Below, in pieces: positions 1-10,605 of a stretch of 64,000 nt of DNA. This DNA is from Cinclus cinclus (lineage: Eukaryota > Chordata > Aves > Passeriformes > Cinclidae): contig NC_085049.1 in assembly GCF_963662255.1 (NCBI RefSeq), positions 28,490,142 through 28,554,141 of the forward strand. The letters run 5' to 3'. The notes beneath the pieces were generated by a model. That model searched no databases. It worked only from the letters and a program-made list of their open reading frames with translations, and was not told the origin of the DNA. The position numbers were made by a program, and so were the translations under genes. How positions within the stretch are numbered: the stretch's first letter is position 1; each line of letters opens with the position of its first letter.

Positions 1-328
1 GATTGTCCGGACAGCTGTGGGAGGTTATGTGGTATCACTGAGGACATTAATGATTCCTTTTCAGCAAACAGAGCCCTAAGTGGAGTCACAGGACACACGT
101 GAAGGCTCACCAAAGTGATTTATGCCATTATGCCATCGGGCTAGAGCTGATGACTTTCTAGTCACTTTGAATGGATTTCCCTTAGGAAAAGTGGTGATCA
201 TTGCCTTTTCTTCTCTGTAATGTGTCAAAGAGCTGAATCTGGCAAACACCAAGCCCATCTTGAAAGCATTGCTGCAGAGCCAGCACATCTGCTGGAAACA
301 GCATTCTTCCAAGAAGGGGCTCTATCAC

Positions 329-445
329 TATTACCCATTTTCTAAGAGTAGGCAAATTAGGACCTGAAAAATTCTGTCCCAGTCATACAACAGTGCTGCA
401 TGAACAGGTGTTGGAGCTACTTTCCTGTGTCCCATTTCTGGATGT
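329..445 (-). repeat. MIR-like ancient SINE relic
   Basis: The stretch keeps, in order, the landmarks of the reverse complement of a MIR-type SINE: a CCCATTTT block, a GGCAAA..AGG block standing for the usual GGAAACTGAGG, and a CCCAGTCATACA block standing for CCCAAGGTCACACA. It then continues into a GGAGCTA..CCTGTGTCCC tail. Divergence is high, as expected for an element spread in early amniotes. It is non-coding. A chance AT-rich resemblance remains possible. Confidence 0.4.
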
Positions 446-2704
446 TTTATCCTTTCTCTAGGAGGCAGACTCTCCCTAAAAGGACCCTGCTGGCTTCAGT
501 CTGACCCCAGGAAGATAGTTTCCTTTTTCTCTTGTGTAGGTGTTGTACAGCAATACAGATCCCCTCAGGGGCTGAATGAGGCACCCATCTATGTTTTGTA
601 AGTCAGAGGCTTAATTTGTACTAAAAAATGTGCGCACACACAGATACTTAACTCCTACTTATTTTTTTTTTAATTTTTAATATTTATAGGAATTTTTATG
701 GAAAGAAGGAACAGTATCACTGCAAAAAAAAATGGAATTTTTTTTTTTTCTTTTTCAACCTGTCCCCTGGTTTTGCTGTAGGAAATTCTCAGGTTCCCAC
801 GCCTGTGAATCCAGGCTCTGGTACAAGAGTTTGTGCTGAGCTCCACAGTTTACTGAGACTACCTGAAAATTTCCACTAATATGAGTGTTAAAGAGAAATT
901 CTTTGGGGTCTTCAAGCATGTATTTTTACAAGAAATAGCTACTCTCTTCTGTAAACTTTTGGAAGAGCTTCATCTAAATATTTCTTTCAAAGCTGGCAGA
1001 TTTTGGGGCAAGGAGAGCACAAACCTTCTCTAAATTTTCTTTCTAAATTTCTACAAAACCTGCTATTTACTTGTCACATTTTTCAGATTAGGGGGAAAAA
1101 GAATTAGAGAGCAGATCTAAAAGCAAATCTCTGTGCACTTTGTAGATTTTGTGACCCTATCCCTAGGGAGAACAGCCTGAAAGAGGCAGTGGAGCAGCAT
1201 GAGGCTCCCAAGAATGAGAATGATAATTTTTATGGGAGCACTCTGTCAGAGGGTGATGTCTGAGTATGAACTGTATTATTGGCCATTCCTTCCAAGGGAA
1301 ATGCTGGAGAATGCCAAAGAAAACAGACACAAATGTAGGCCGTGCTCTCAGAGGGGTAAGTGTGGAGACGGCCACTGCGGGGGACGCAGCACCAAGGAAA
1401 ACCCAGGGAATGTTTCCCCAGCAGTGGCCAGTCAGCAGCTTTAGAAATACTTTCTGAGCACTGGCTGATGGAGATGAAAGCACAGTGACAGTCACCATCA
1501 CCTTCCAGGGCAGGAGAAGAGTACAGTCCCTTTTCTGTGGGCAGAAAACAGAGGGATTAAAGCCTGGCCCTCAATCGATGCTTCTGCTTCTAAGGACACA
1601 GTTATTACCTACTCTTCTTCAACAGAGAAGCTTTCTCTCTGCAGCTCCTGTCCACTTCACCTGGGCTGAAGGGAGCAACTTGTAACATTCTTAGCCTGCA
1701 TGTGCAGACACAGAGAGCAGCAGCACTGGGCAGAGTGGTGATGACCAGATGCTTGCTCACCTGATGTATTGGGATTCCCCTGCAGATTTTTTTGTGTGTC
1801 AGCTCATGGCCGAGGAAGCAGGTTTGTGCACAGCCACATGTGTGCAAGAGAAGGGACACCCAAGGAGCACTTTTGGCCAATACTAACTGTATTGTGAACT
1901 TGGTGAAACAAAGGCTGTTTTTGTTTGGCACAACAGCAAGTATCCTGGCTGCTGTCCATCAACAGAAGTAATAGTAAACCTCATTATGGATACTGCAGGT
2001 GGAAAGAAAACTGAGTGTTCAGGGCCAGTCCCCCCCTCCTCAGCCTCTGTGGAGGCTCTTGGCTAGTACAGTTGTGCTTAGGGATTTTTTCCTTTTAATA
2101 TAGCCATCTGTTTTGCTCACCGGGGTCCTGTTCGGAGCCAAGTGTTGTGTTTCCTTCAGTTCATATTGCATAAATTCCAGAAAATAAATCAGAGGTGCTC
2201 TCTTTGTATCTCTCCCCATGTATCAGACTGGTCCTGATGGAGATCTGTCTCTGAGGTGTTCTTACACTTCTGTGACAGGTCACTGCTGCGTTTAACAGAG
2301 AACCCGTTGACACTGTTTGGATGAGTTCTCCAGCCCAAAAAGTGACTTCCAGGAGCTTGGAGCCAGTATCTCCTCAGAAGTGGAAGCCTAGGCAAGTGGC
2401 AGACACAGAATCTGTGGACTTGACAAGCACTGTTTATGTTCTGTGGTCTACCATACTTGGTCTTTCTGTATGCTTTGTCTGCCTCCCATGTTTCATCTCA
2501 TACCTGCGAGCAAACCTGGTGAGGTTTCTTGGGCAGAGATGTCACCACGGTGCAGCATTTAGGACCACATCCTTGAGCCAAGGGGTGCCAAAGGAGGGCA
2601 CCTTTGTCACTCAAGGATGAGGCTGCCAACAGAGCCTGCCCAGTGTCCCCAGCTGAGAGGGTAACCACAGTGCTCTCTGCTCTCGCTGGAGCTCCTGGAA
2701 TGAG
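446..2704. other. Non-coding stretch, no gene recognised
   Basis: AT-rich single-copy-looking DNA with short A and T runs around 660-760. Open frames of 60-110 codons on both strands (for example 1163-1501 and 1605-1931) overlap each other, match no family I recognise, and are the size chance produces. Confidence 0.6.
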
Positions 2705-2965
2705 CAGGACGCTGACAGCCAAACCCAGCCCCGCGTGGAGCTGGCGGGTCGGGAGTGGGATGGGAAGCCGGGCAGTGGCTCCTGGGGGAGCGGGGTGAGT
2801 ATGGGGGCAGGGGAGCCCCAGGAGGGTCGGGCGCTCTCCGTGCCCTTCCCCGCGGCTGACTCCGCTCTCGGCTCCGCTCCCCTCCCGGCTGCGGCACTCG
2901 CGCGTCCACCGGGGGTGCGGCTCTGCTCTTATCGCTGCCTTTCCGTGCTTCTCATCTCTTATTCA
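2705..2965. promoter_or_regulatory. Small orphan CpG island with a strong + strand splice donor
   Basis: I count about 21 CpG dinucleotides in roughly 215 bases (2740-2955) at about 70% GC, while the flanks are almost CpG-free. That density in a bird genome points to DNA kept unmethylated in the germ line, usually a promoter. A near-consensus donor (GGGGTGAGTAT, GT at 2795-2796) lies inside the island, so a + strand transcript starting around 2600-2750 could splice there. No TATA box or open frame with recognisable homology accompanies it. The 187-codon frame at 2735-3298 is what GC-rich, stop-poor DNA gives. It could be a lncRNA promoter, a distal alternative promoter of the gene at 63.7 kb, or an enhancer CpG island. 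Confidence 0.5.
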
Positions 2966-5267
2966 TCCCGCAGACCCCTTCTGCCCGCCTGCACCTTCAA
3001 TTCAACTCCTTCTCTCTTCCTTTATTCTCTCCTTTTCCCTTCCTTTCTCGCCCTGTGCCTTTTACCTTGCCTGTCTTTCACGCCTTTTCCTGCTATCGAG
3101 CTCTTCTGCTTCACGCACCTCCTTCCCTGGGTTGCTGCGTCCTTGTTCTCCCCATCCCTATCCCCCTTTGGCACTCTGTGCTGCTGTCTGGCAAGTTTCT
3201 TGAATCTGTTCACTCCGACGCCACTCAGGGCTTCCTGTGCTACAGGGCAACATAAATTATGTATCACTCAAATAACTGTCTCACCAAATCTATATTAAAC
3301 TCCCTCGTTAAGTATGTTTATGATACTGCATTGAAGGGATCCAGGAACTGACTGGCAGGCTGCAGGGCTGAGCTGGAATACAAGATAATTTTTCTTTTCC
3401 AGGTAGCTGGGATGAGGACAAGGTGGGAAGGGTGGTGCTGGTGCTGGAGGAGCCTCCATCCATAGATTAGGAGCAGTTTGTGAGTTTGGGGTTCAAGAAC
3501 TGCTTGGCACCAGCAATCACAATGTGCTGATGCACGACCTCTGATTGTTGAACAGAAGCAATCGGGTGTGTATGTGTATGGGGAGTGGGGGACAGCTCTT
3601 TGAATATATGGAATTGGGAATGCACTCAAAAGGATTAGTGGGAACAATTATTTTCAAAGTCAGGATATAGAAGCTGGAGCCTATTCAAGTCATTAGTGTT
3701 TTATCCTAGTGTTTTGGGGTAGGAAAAAAAAGGGGGCAGGGGAAGAGTAAAAAGAAAGGGGGCAGGGGAAGACTTATAAACAGCTTTAGAAGAAAAAATT
3801 CGAAGTAGGTTAGCAGAGAAAATGAGTTTATAAAAAATGGAAGAGCTGCCGGGAGGCATAACACTAACTACTGCACTGTGCTTACAAAGCTAAACACGTT
3901 AAGATGAATAAATCCCCAAGCTGGATGGCTTATGGCCCAAAATATTAAGAAAAGTTGGGTCTGATTGCAGGCTGCTGCCAGATCCAAAGAGCAAATGTGT
4001 TCATATAAATCATTTTAATACAAAACATTCATAAAGCAAGGTCCAAAAACTGAACTCCTTCCAAGTCTAAGCGTGTTTGCATCCAGTGTTGAGGGGTCGG
4101 GTTGATTTCTAAAACTGAGAGAAGATAGTAACAGCTGTACTGGATTGGACAATAGGTCCAGTTCTCCTCTGACCATGGTTTGTAGCAGATGTTTTAGGAG
4201 GGGAAGAGAAAAATCTTAGAATGGGACAAGCATATAACAGTGGTCCCTTGTGACCTGTAACTCTGTATTTAGAACTGCTCCAGCCCTGGCCTGATGTTAC
4301 TTTCCATGTGAGGTAGTCCAAGGTTAATTTGTCATTTGCCATGTGGCTCAGGGCATCCTAGTTGCTTTCCCTGGATTTTAGTTTTCCCTATCTGCTAATT
4401 AACATGAATCCTCTTGTGGGTGATGTGTAGGGGAAGAGAGAGATGGGTAAGATCTCCTGTAGAAGTACAGTATGTTCCTGTGTTGTGCACATAATCTACC
4501 TGGACTGAATTAGTCATGCAGGGAAGCCCCTGAAGCTGATGAAATCAGCGATTTTCTCATTCCCAGGGTGGTTTACATCTTGCAGCATTTCCCAGGTAAA
4601 CCTCGCTCCAAGGCACCGGGGCTCAGGTTCATCTGCACATTTTGAGCTTTACATGCCCCTGGCCACCTTTTGAGTGCTCTCCACAGACAGGAAGCTGTGT
4701 GAATCCGGGTGGAAATTAGGAAGAACGTGATTGAGGGTTTTGACAGAACTATTGGCACTGCATGCATGAGAAGTGGGACTTGGGTGTTCTGGTCTCTCAT
4801 ATGCACGTGCCAAACACACACCACTGTGCCTTGGAGAGGGGACCACAAAGAGCTGCCTCATCTCCTTCTTAGGCATTCTCAAAAGGGGACTAAGAAGAGA
4901 AAGCTCATCTATGCAAGATAGCTCTTGAATATGTAAGTGGTGGCTCTGAAGGGGTCTGCCAGTCTGGTGGGAAACCTTTACAGAACAGTGGAAATCACTC
5001 ACTGAAATGCCTTAGAGGCCTCAAGGTATTCCCTTCTAAGCAGTGAGGTTGAGTTTTCATCCCTCTGAGCCTGTGAGCAGGTAAAGTGATCAGTACAACA
5101 GCTCTTTGCTCCTCTCACCTCTCAGGAAGAATTGCCACTGTAGTTCAGGTCAAGAAGGAATTACCATAACAGCAGAGGCAGGGGATATGTCCCAAAAGGA
5201 GGGGATGTTTCTATCTGCAGAATTGAGTGGCACCCAGAAACCTCATCACATCATGGGTGTCCTGTTA
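2966..5267. other. Non-coding stretch, no gene recognised
   Basis: Starts with a pyrimidine-rich shoulder of the CpG island (about 2940-3200), followed by ordinary AT-rich sequence. It contains the short tandem duplication at 3729-3772. No exon, RNA gene or transposon was recognised in the remainder. Confidence 0.6.
3729..3772. repeat. 18-bp direct repeat, period 26
   Basis: The 18-mer AAAGGGGGCAGGGGAAGA occurs exactly at 3729-3746 and again at 3755-3772, separated by 8 bases. It looks like a local slippage duplication in purine-only sequence. Confidence 0.85.
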
Positions 5268-5380
5268 TGACAGGCACAGACTTGCTTAAGAGCACACAGG
5301 CAGCCTGCAACAGAAGTAACACAGAATCTGATCCAGCTTTCTGACAATGCAGCATTAGGTCCCTTCCTTCAGACTGCAGC
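5268..5380 (-). repeat. MIR-like ancient SINE relic
   Basis: Reads in order GGCACAG, ACTTGCTTAAG, CACACAGGCAG, CAACAGA, GAATCTGATCCAGC and TTTCTGAC. These track the reverse-complement MIR core (GAGGCACAG, ACTTGCCCAAG, CACACAGCAAG, GCAGAGC, GAACCCAGGTC, TCCTGAC). It is the same family as the relic at 329-445 and in the same orientation. The 149-codon minus frame crossing it (5251-5700) is a chance frame. Confidence 0.5.
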
Positions 5381-8300
5381 TTCCTGAGTCCTTGCTCACT
5401 GTTGGAACAAAAAAATCCCCCACTCTGCCTATTCCTTTCCAATTTTCCTCTTTCACTGGTGCATTCAGTGTGCTTTGTCTGGGGAGACACAGACATTGTT
5501 TTGGGGATGATTGTGCACAGGAAATGTTCAAGTTTCTCTGCAGTTTTACTGCTCTTGATTGAAGTTACATGACTCTGAACCAACAGGAAAATCCAGATGG
5601 GGTTTTGTGCTAGAACCTGTATTTTTGGCCATATGGGACAGAAACCTGAAGCAGGCAAAATCTTGGGGTGGAATTGCCTCACAACAAAATGCACACACAC
5701 AAAAAAGAAAAAAAAGCTTCCAGTTTGTAAAACTGGAGATGTGAGATTAGACTATTAAGCTAAAAAAAAAGAAAGGGGGGGAGGTGAAATAATTTAATTA
5801 AATACATGGTTGGATAAGGCATATTACCTGTTAACTGGGTCACCAAGGGAGCCCTTCTTATGTTCAGAGCAAAAGAAAAATGCAATACAACATGCACTCA
5901 AACCCCTAGATACAGAAGGAAAATCTGAAATTAGCAGATCCAGTGCTGTATTGCTTTATAAGAGTTTAATAATTTGAAGGCTGGGCCACGGCCCTGCCTT
6001 AGGATACAGTACAATAAAGCTCATGGGGGAGGTTTAAGGTAGTTATAGAATGGAAGATTTTCCTTGGTAATTAAAAATATTAAGTTTGGCTTCCCATTGT
6101 CTTCCTGGAGTTCTTTCAAGGGTGGGGTCATTCTGTTGTTTTGATTTATAGCTTGCTATATTGGCAGAAGGATTCATAGGATGACATTGTTTTTGCTTTT
6201 TCTTCCTATCCTTCAGTACAGCTTGATGATGCTGTAAGAGTTAGGCATGCTAAGTTCAGGGCAGTCATTTAATGGGTTATAAAAATGGTCACTGGTATAT
6301 CAGTGCGTTAAACATAAATTGTGAATTGCTCTTAGGAAGAGATCAGAAGTGAAACAGCTGCTGGGGAGTAATATCTCCCACTTTGGAAAAATGGTACTGG
6401 GACTTCCCTGTCTGACTTCCACTGACTTCAGTGGAAGTTAAACAATTTAAAACATTTATCTTTCCATCTCAGCCTAAGTTCACAATGTTAAATTAAATTA
6501 TGCTCCAAAAGTGTGATCCTGAAAGCATCATTTTTAAGATACTTTGCTATCCTGGGCCTCTGCTAATATACTAACATTTTTTTTTTTCTGGTGGATTATG
6601 AATTTGGATATAACTATGACTAAAAAGGGTTATATGCCTTCTAGACAGGCATCCCAGCTGAGGAGGTGTTGCAAAAGTGCATTGAATAATTTGGAAACTT
6701 CTCTGAGCAGCTGTGCAGCAGGGACTGAAATCTAAGGGCAAAGAGTTCAGAAACCATAATACTTTAGTCTTCAAAGATGCTAATATAACTCATATAAGCT
6801 AGTGCTGGAAAAACATACAGTAAAAGAAATACATTAACTATAGAGCTCTCCCTAATTTTCCTTCTATTAATTTGCTATTAATTCTTAATTTTGTTTTAAT
6901 GTTATGCTTTTTCATTGAATTTTAAATAATACACAAGGCCCTGAGCTAAGTAGTGACTGGATGATAGCACTGAATATTGTTTACAACAAAGCCTGGGAGG
7001 GGAACTGTAAAAAGAGCTACTTGAGAAGTTGGTCATGGATGTAAAACTGGCCCCTGTTAAATGTGATATCTATTTTTAATGGTGGTTTTAGCCCTATATT
7101 ATGTTCTTTTGAATGTTGGATACAAACCACATGACACACATTCTTCCCATAAAATTTCTCCTCAGTTAAAACTGTCTCTCCTGCTTTAGCATTACATGTC
7201 ATGAATATCAGTTTTAGCCCCTGAAGTCTTAAATTTTTCTTTCCTGCACTGCAGGAAGGACACTGCAGTAGGGCTTGGAGAGGTTTTATGTTTTGGGCTC
7301 AGATTCTCATGCAGCTGATTCTGTGGCTTGTCAGTTCCATGTAAAAGGAATATTAAAGATCAGATTAGAGAGTGGTTTAGAAATAAAATTGGCCTTAACC
7401 TAATTTCTGTGCAACCTCACTTGCTGAGAGCGCACAGAATGCAAGTAAGCATAAACTTCATTCTCCTATTTCAGTTTTTCAAGCAATGACTTAGAGCACT
7501 TGTGCTGAAAGAAGTGTTCCTTTATAGCCTTAAGTGGTGAAGGTCTGCTTGTCCCAGATCAGTGAGGAAAAGGAACCTACACCATCACTTTCTACCCCAG
7601 GTAACAGACAAAAAGGCTTAGGGTACCACATTTCAAGATGAGATAGTTTAAGTGAGCCAGGAAATGGAGTTTGATGCTTCCAAAAGTGTTGAGGGGTTGA
7701 GATTTTGAATAGGAATGAGTTAGTAAGCCTTCATGGGTTACTAAGAAAGCTCATGTGGCTGAAGTTGAGAAGCTCTGCAGATGTGTGGGGAGGAAGATGG
7801 GGTGGCTGGTTCCTGGTTCCTGCCTGGCCAGGGGAGCCAGGGTGTCCTGGCTGGGTTTGTCCCTGATCACAGCAGCAGGACATCAGACCTTGTTGCTCTT
7901 ACCCATCCAGCATTCCTGACTCATGGGAGCAATAACTGATTTATAAATCTCCCACTTCAAAATTAACAGTGGTCTCTCCTAACCATTAAGCAAAATGTTG
8001 ATCCTTTTAGTGAGCCTAACAGGGCTGGAACTTCTGATATAAACTGAGGGAACTTTTCACCACAACACCTTGCTCAGGCAGCTGTTCCAGGCAACAGTGC
8101 AGGAAAATTTTACTATCTGAAGCCCTACCAGTCACTTGGAAGGAGGTGGATGGAAATGAACTCCAGGCTTCATTATGCTCACATTTGTAGAGTGTCACAG
8201 GAAGTGCTTTGCATCGGGGAAGCCAAAGCAACATTTAAACAAATGGCTATGGAATGGTGTTTTGCCTGCAGTTCCTGTTTGATGTGTGCCTGACTCGATG

Positions 8301-8392
8301 GCCAGCTGTGCTCCTTCTGAAGACTGGGGGGAAGAAAGATCCACTGGAGCTGGAATTGAGTGGGCAGCCCTGGGGTGTAGCTGTCTGTCCAA
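5381..8392. other. Non-coding stretch, no gene recognised
   Basis: AT-rich DNA with short purine runs (5705-5785). It includes the 24-nt palindrome at 6415-6438. No coding exon or further transposon was recognised. Confidence 0.6.
6415..6438. repeat. 24-nt palindrome with 11-bp arms
   Basis: Arms ACTTCCACTGA (6415-6425) and TCAGTGGAAGT (6428-6438) are exact reverse complements separated by CT. The CACTGACTTCAGTGG core resembles a motif I recall as common in decayed reptile and bird interspersed repeats, so it may be the last readable part of one. It could also simply be a hairpin. Confidence 0.8.
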
Positions 8393-8520
8393 GGGTGCTA
8401 ATTAATAACTTCTATTGGCTTTGGATTTGGCACACTTTCAGCATTTGTGTAGATTTGAGGCGATCTTCTCTAGTGTAATTAATTAAGATTAATTTAATTA
8501 GACCGTAAAAATAAATTAAG
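8393..8520. promoter_or_regulatory. Dense TAAT (homeodomain-type) motif cluster
   Basis: At least six TAAT/ATTA cores occur within about 130 bases: GCTAATTAATAAC near 8398, then overlapping TAATTAATTAA, GATTAATTTAATTAG and AATAAATTAAG between 8476 and 8520. An ATTGG (reverse CCAAT) lies near 8415. Homeodomain proteins bind TAATTA, but AT-rich DNA makes such words easily, so regulatory function is only inferred. Confidence 0.25.
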
Positions 8521-9200
8521 AGAATCAGAGCCCATTTCAGTTGAAGTGATGCTTGCTTTGACAACAAAAATAATGCCTTTGAATCAGTTTCCTTGAATTA
8601 ATCTCAAACAAGGAGTTTCCCTGTTCAGTATCCTATGATTCTGTTACTAGAACTGTCTTCAGGAAGAAGAATGTTGCATCAGTACATTGGAGGACAAAAA
8701 AAATCCCTCCAAAAACCAAAACCACATGCACACACAACCTGAGATTAGATAAATCTAGAACTACAGTTATTCACACTACAGTGATTACTGGACACACCTG
8801 GTTGTGTGAGATTAGTTAGTGATGTCTGAGATTATATGAGCAACTATAGATGCCCAAACAGAATTAAGTTATCACAGCTGACAAGGCAAGAGAGCTCAGA
8901 CGGACATCCAGATCTGTCATAGAGGTCACATCACTCAGATGTGTCACATCTTAATGTGGAAAGTGAGATGAAACATTCAAACTGTGCTCAGGAGAGAGTT
9001 CAGGAATGGTCATTGTCTCTAGCTGTGCTGTCAGCTCTACTCCAGCTGCTGATATGGCACCTGCACTTTTGAATTTGTGTTCTCTTATCACTGACGTACT
9101 AAAGGGTTTGGCAAGGTGATTCATGTACCCTGATTCACAATTCATCCTGGGTGAAGTTTGCAGAAATAGCTATTATCTTTGGTGTCATGTACATGATACC

Positions 9201-9317
9201 TGGGGGTTTTTTTGTTTGTTTTTTTGTTTGTTTGTTTTTTGTTTATTTTTTGGTTGTAGTTGTTTTTTGGTGTTTTGTTTTTGGGGTTTTTTTGGGTGGT
9301 TTTTGGGTTTTTTTTGG
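9201..9317. repeat. G/T low-complexity tract, no C on + strand
   Basis: About 117 nt contain no cytosine on the + strand and consist almost only of T runs broken by G clusters of 1-5 (GTTT units on the left, TTTTGGG units on the right). On the opposite strand it reads as A-rich with C spacers, as a decayed A-rich tail would. The apparent hydrophobic frames here (9123-9380, 9151-9357) are artefacts of TTT/GGG codons. Confidence 0.85.
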
Positions 9318-10445
9318 AAATTCATCCAGGGCAGAAAATCCCAGCAGCTTCTCCTGATTCAAACATTTTTTTTGATGTAAGAACCACGCAGTGTCAGCAC
9401 AGTTAATGGCTTTGAGGTGCCTGCAAGAGCTGTGCTGGAGCATCCTCCATACTTAGACACCTGAATAAGAGCCACGGACCTCTCTGAAGAGACAGGAAGG
9501 CCTATGTGTCAAAAGCTCTATTTCTGGAGCTTACATCCTTTGTGCCAGGAGATTGTTACAGAACTGGCACAACTGTCCTGCTCTAACCCTTGAGCTGCTG
9601 CAGGATTTATCCATGGAGGATCAGAGCCCAGCCAGACTTTGCTGGCATTAATGGAACATGTAATTGATTTTGTGGTGGAATAAAAAGATGCATCCCACAG
9701 CCTTAGAGTAGAAAAGATCTGCTTCCTAAGCAAGGAAGGAATCTAATGCCTATAGTCCTGGAGCACCTCAGAATGACCAGCCACTTTCCCAAGGCCAGCT
9801 TACACTGTCACTGTGCATGTTTACCTTCACAGTACAAACAAAATAGAGGTGTATTTATTGATGGGGTAAACAGGTCCACTTCTCTGCACAGAAACCAGTT
9901 TGGTTAGTCAGCCGGGTGTTGACAGGAGAGGGAAGGAAATCATTATGAGAGACTGCGTAGTAGGCACGATAATGAGCCATGTGGTTGGTACCAAACAATA
10001 GAGGCATGTGTGGTGCCCAGGGAATGCAGAGATAATTTTACCTCTTCAAACAGGAGGGCATCAAGCTGTGCTTCTCTGCCTGGGAAGTAGGTCAAGAGGA
10101 AGTGTACTTTCAATTCATATTCATCTCATAATTATTTCACGTACTCAAGAACAGTATTTCTGTCAAGGGGAGGCTGCCTCTGTGGCCAGTCTGATGGAAG
10201 AGCAATCCTCCCCTCAGAGCAGCAGCATGCATATTTGAAGATTTCAGCAGCAGCATTCATCAGCACTGCCTCCCACATGAGCTCTCCCTGCACTTGTGCT
10301 GTCAGTCCTGACCTTGCCAAGCTTCACGGTCCCTCCAGGCATCACCAGCAGTGGATCTGGGATCCCAGCACCACTTTACACTTGCCAGTGGAACTTGGTG
10401 GAGATGTGATTCATTGCTTCTCCTGGTACTAAAGCAAACAGTCAC
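9318..10445. other. Non-coding stretch, no gene recognised
   Basis: Ordinary mixed sequence. A short stretch near 9775-9815 weakly recalls a MIR core but is too brief to annotate. No exon was recognised. Confidence 0.55.
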
Positions 10446-10605
10446 CCTTGGAGGTCTTCAGGTTCAACCCTCTGCTCAAAACTCAGCCAAGCGTGGAGAT
10501 ACCTCAGGGTCATGTCACTGAAGTGTTAAATGGGTGGAGTCTCCAAAACCTCTCTGAGCAACCTACTGCAATGTTTGATCACCATCAGAGATCTCAAAAG
10601 TGTGT
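10446..10605 (-). mobile_element. CR1 LINE fragment, 3' region
   Basis: On the + strand it reads as the reverse complement of a CR1 3' region: CTTGGAGGTC, GGTTCAACCCTCTGCTCAA, a CAGGGTCATGTCACTGAAGTG block, GGGTGGAGTCTCCAAAACC, and TCTCTGAGCAACCTACTGCAA (key words GGAGTCTCC, CAACCT). CR1 is a non-LTR retrotransposon whose copies are nearly all 5'-truncated; only the 3' end survives here, with no reading frame. Divergence is moderate. Confidence 0.8.

Noticed and set aside
2735..3298. 187-codon + frame
   Set aside because: It begins in a CpG island, continues into pyrimidine-rich sequence (Leu/Phe/Ser-rich product), and a strong splice donor interrupts it at 2795.
9123..9380. Hydrophobic 68-85-codon + frames resembling membrane proteins
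   Set aside because: Produced by TTT, TTG and GGG codons of the G/T low-complexity tract.
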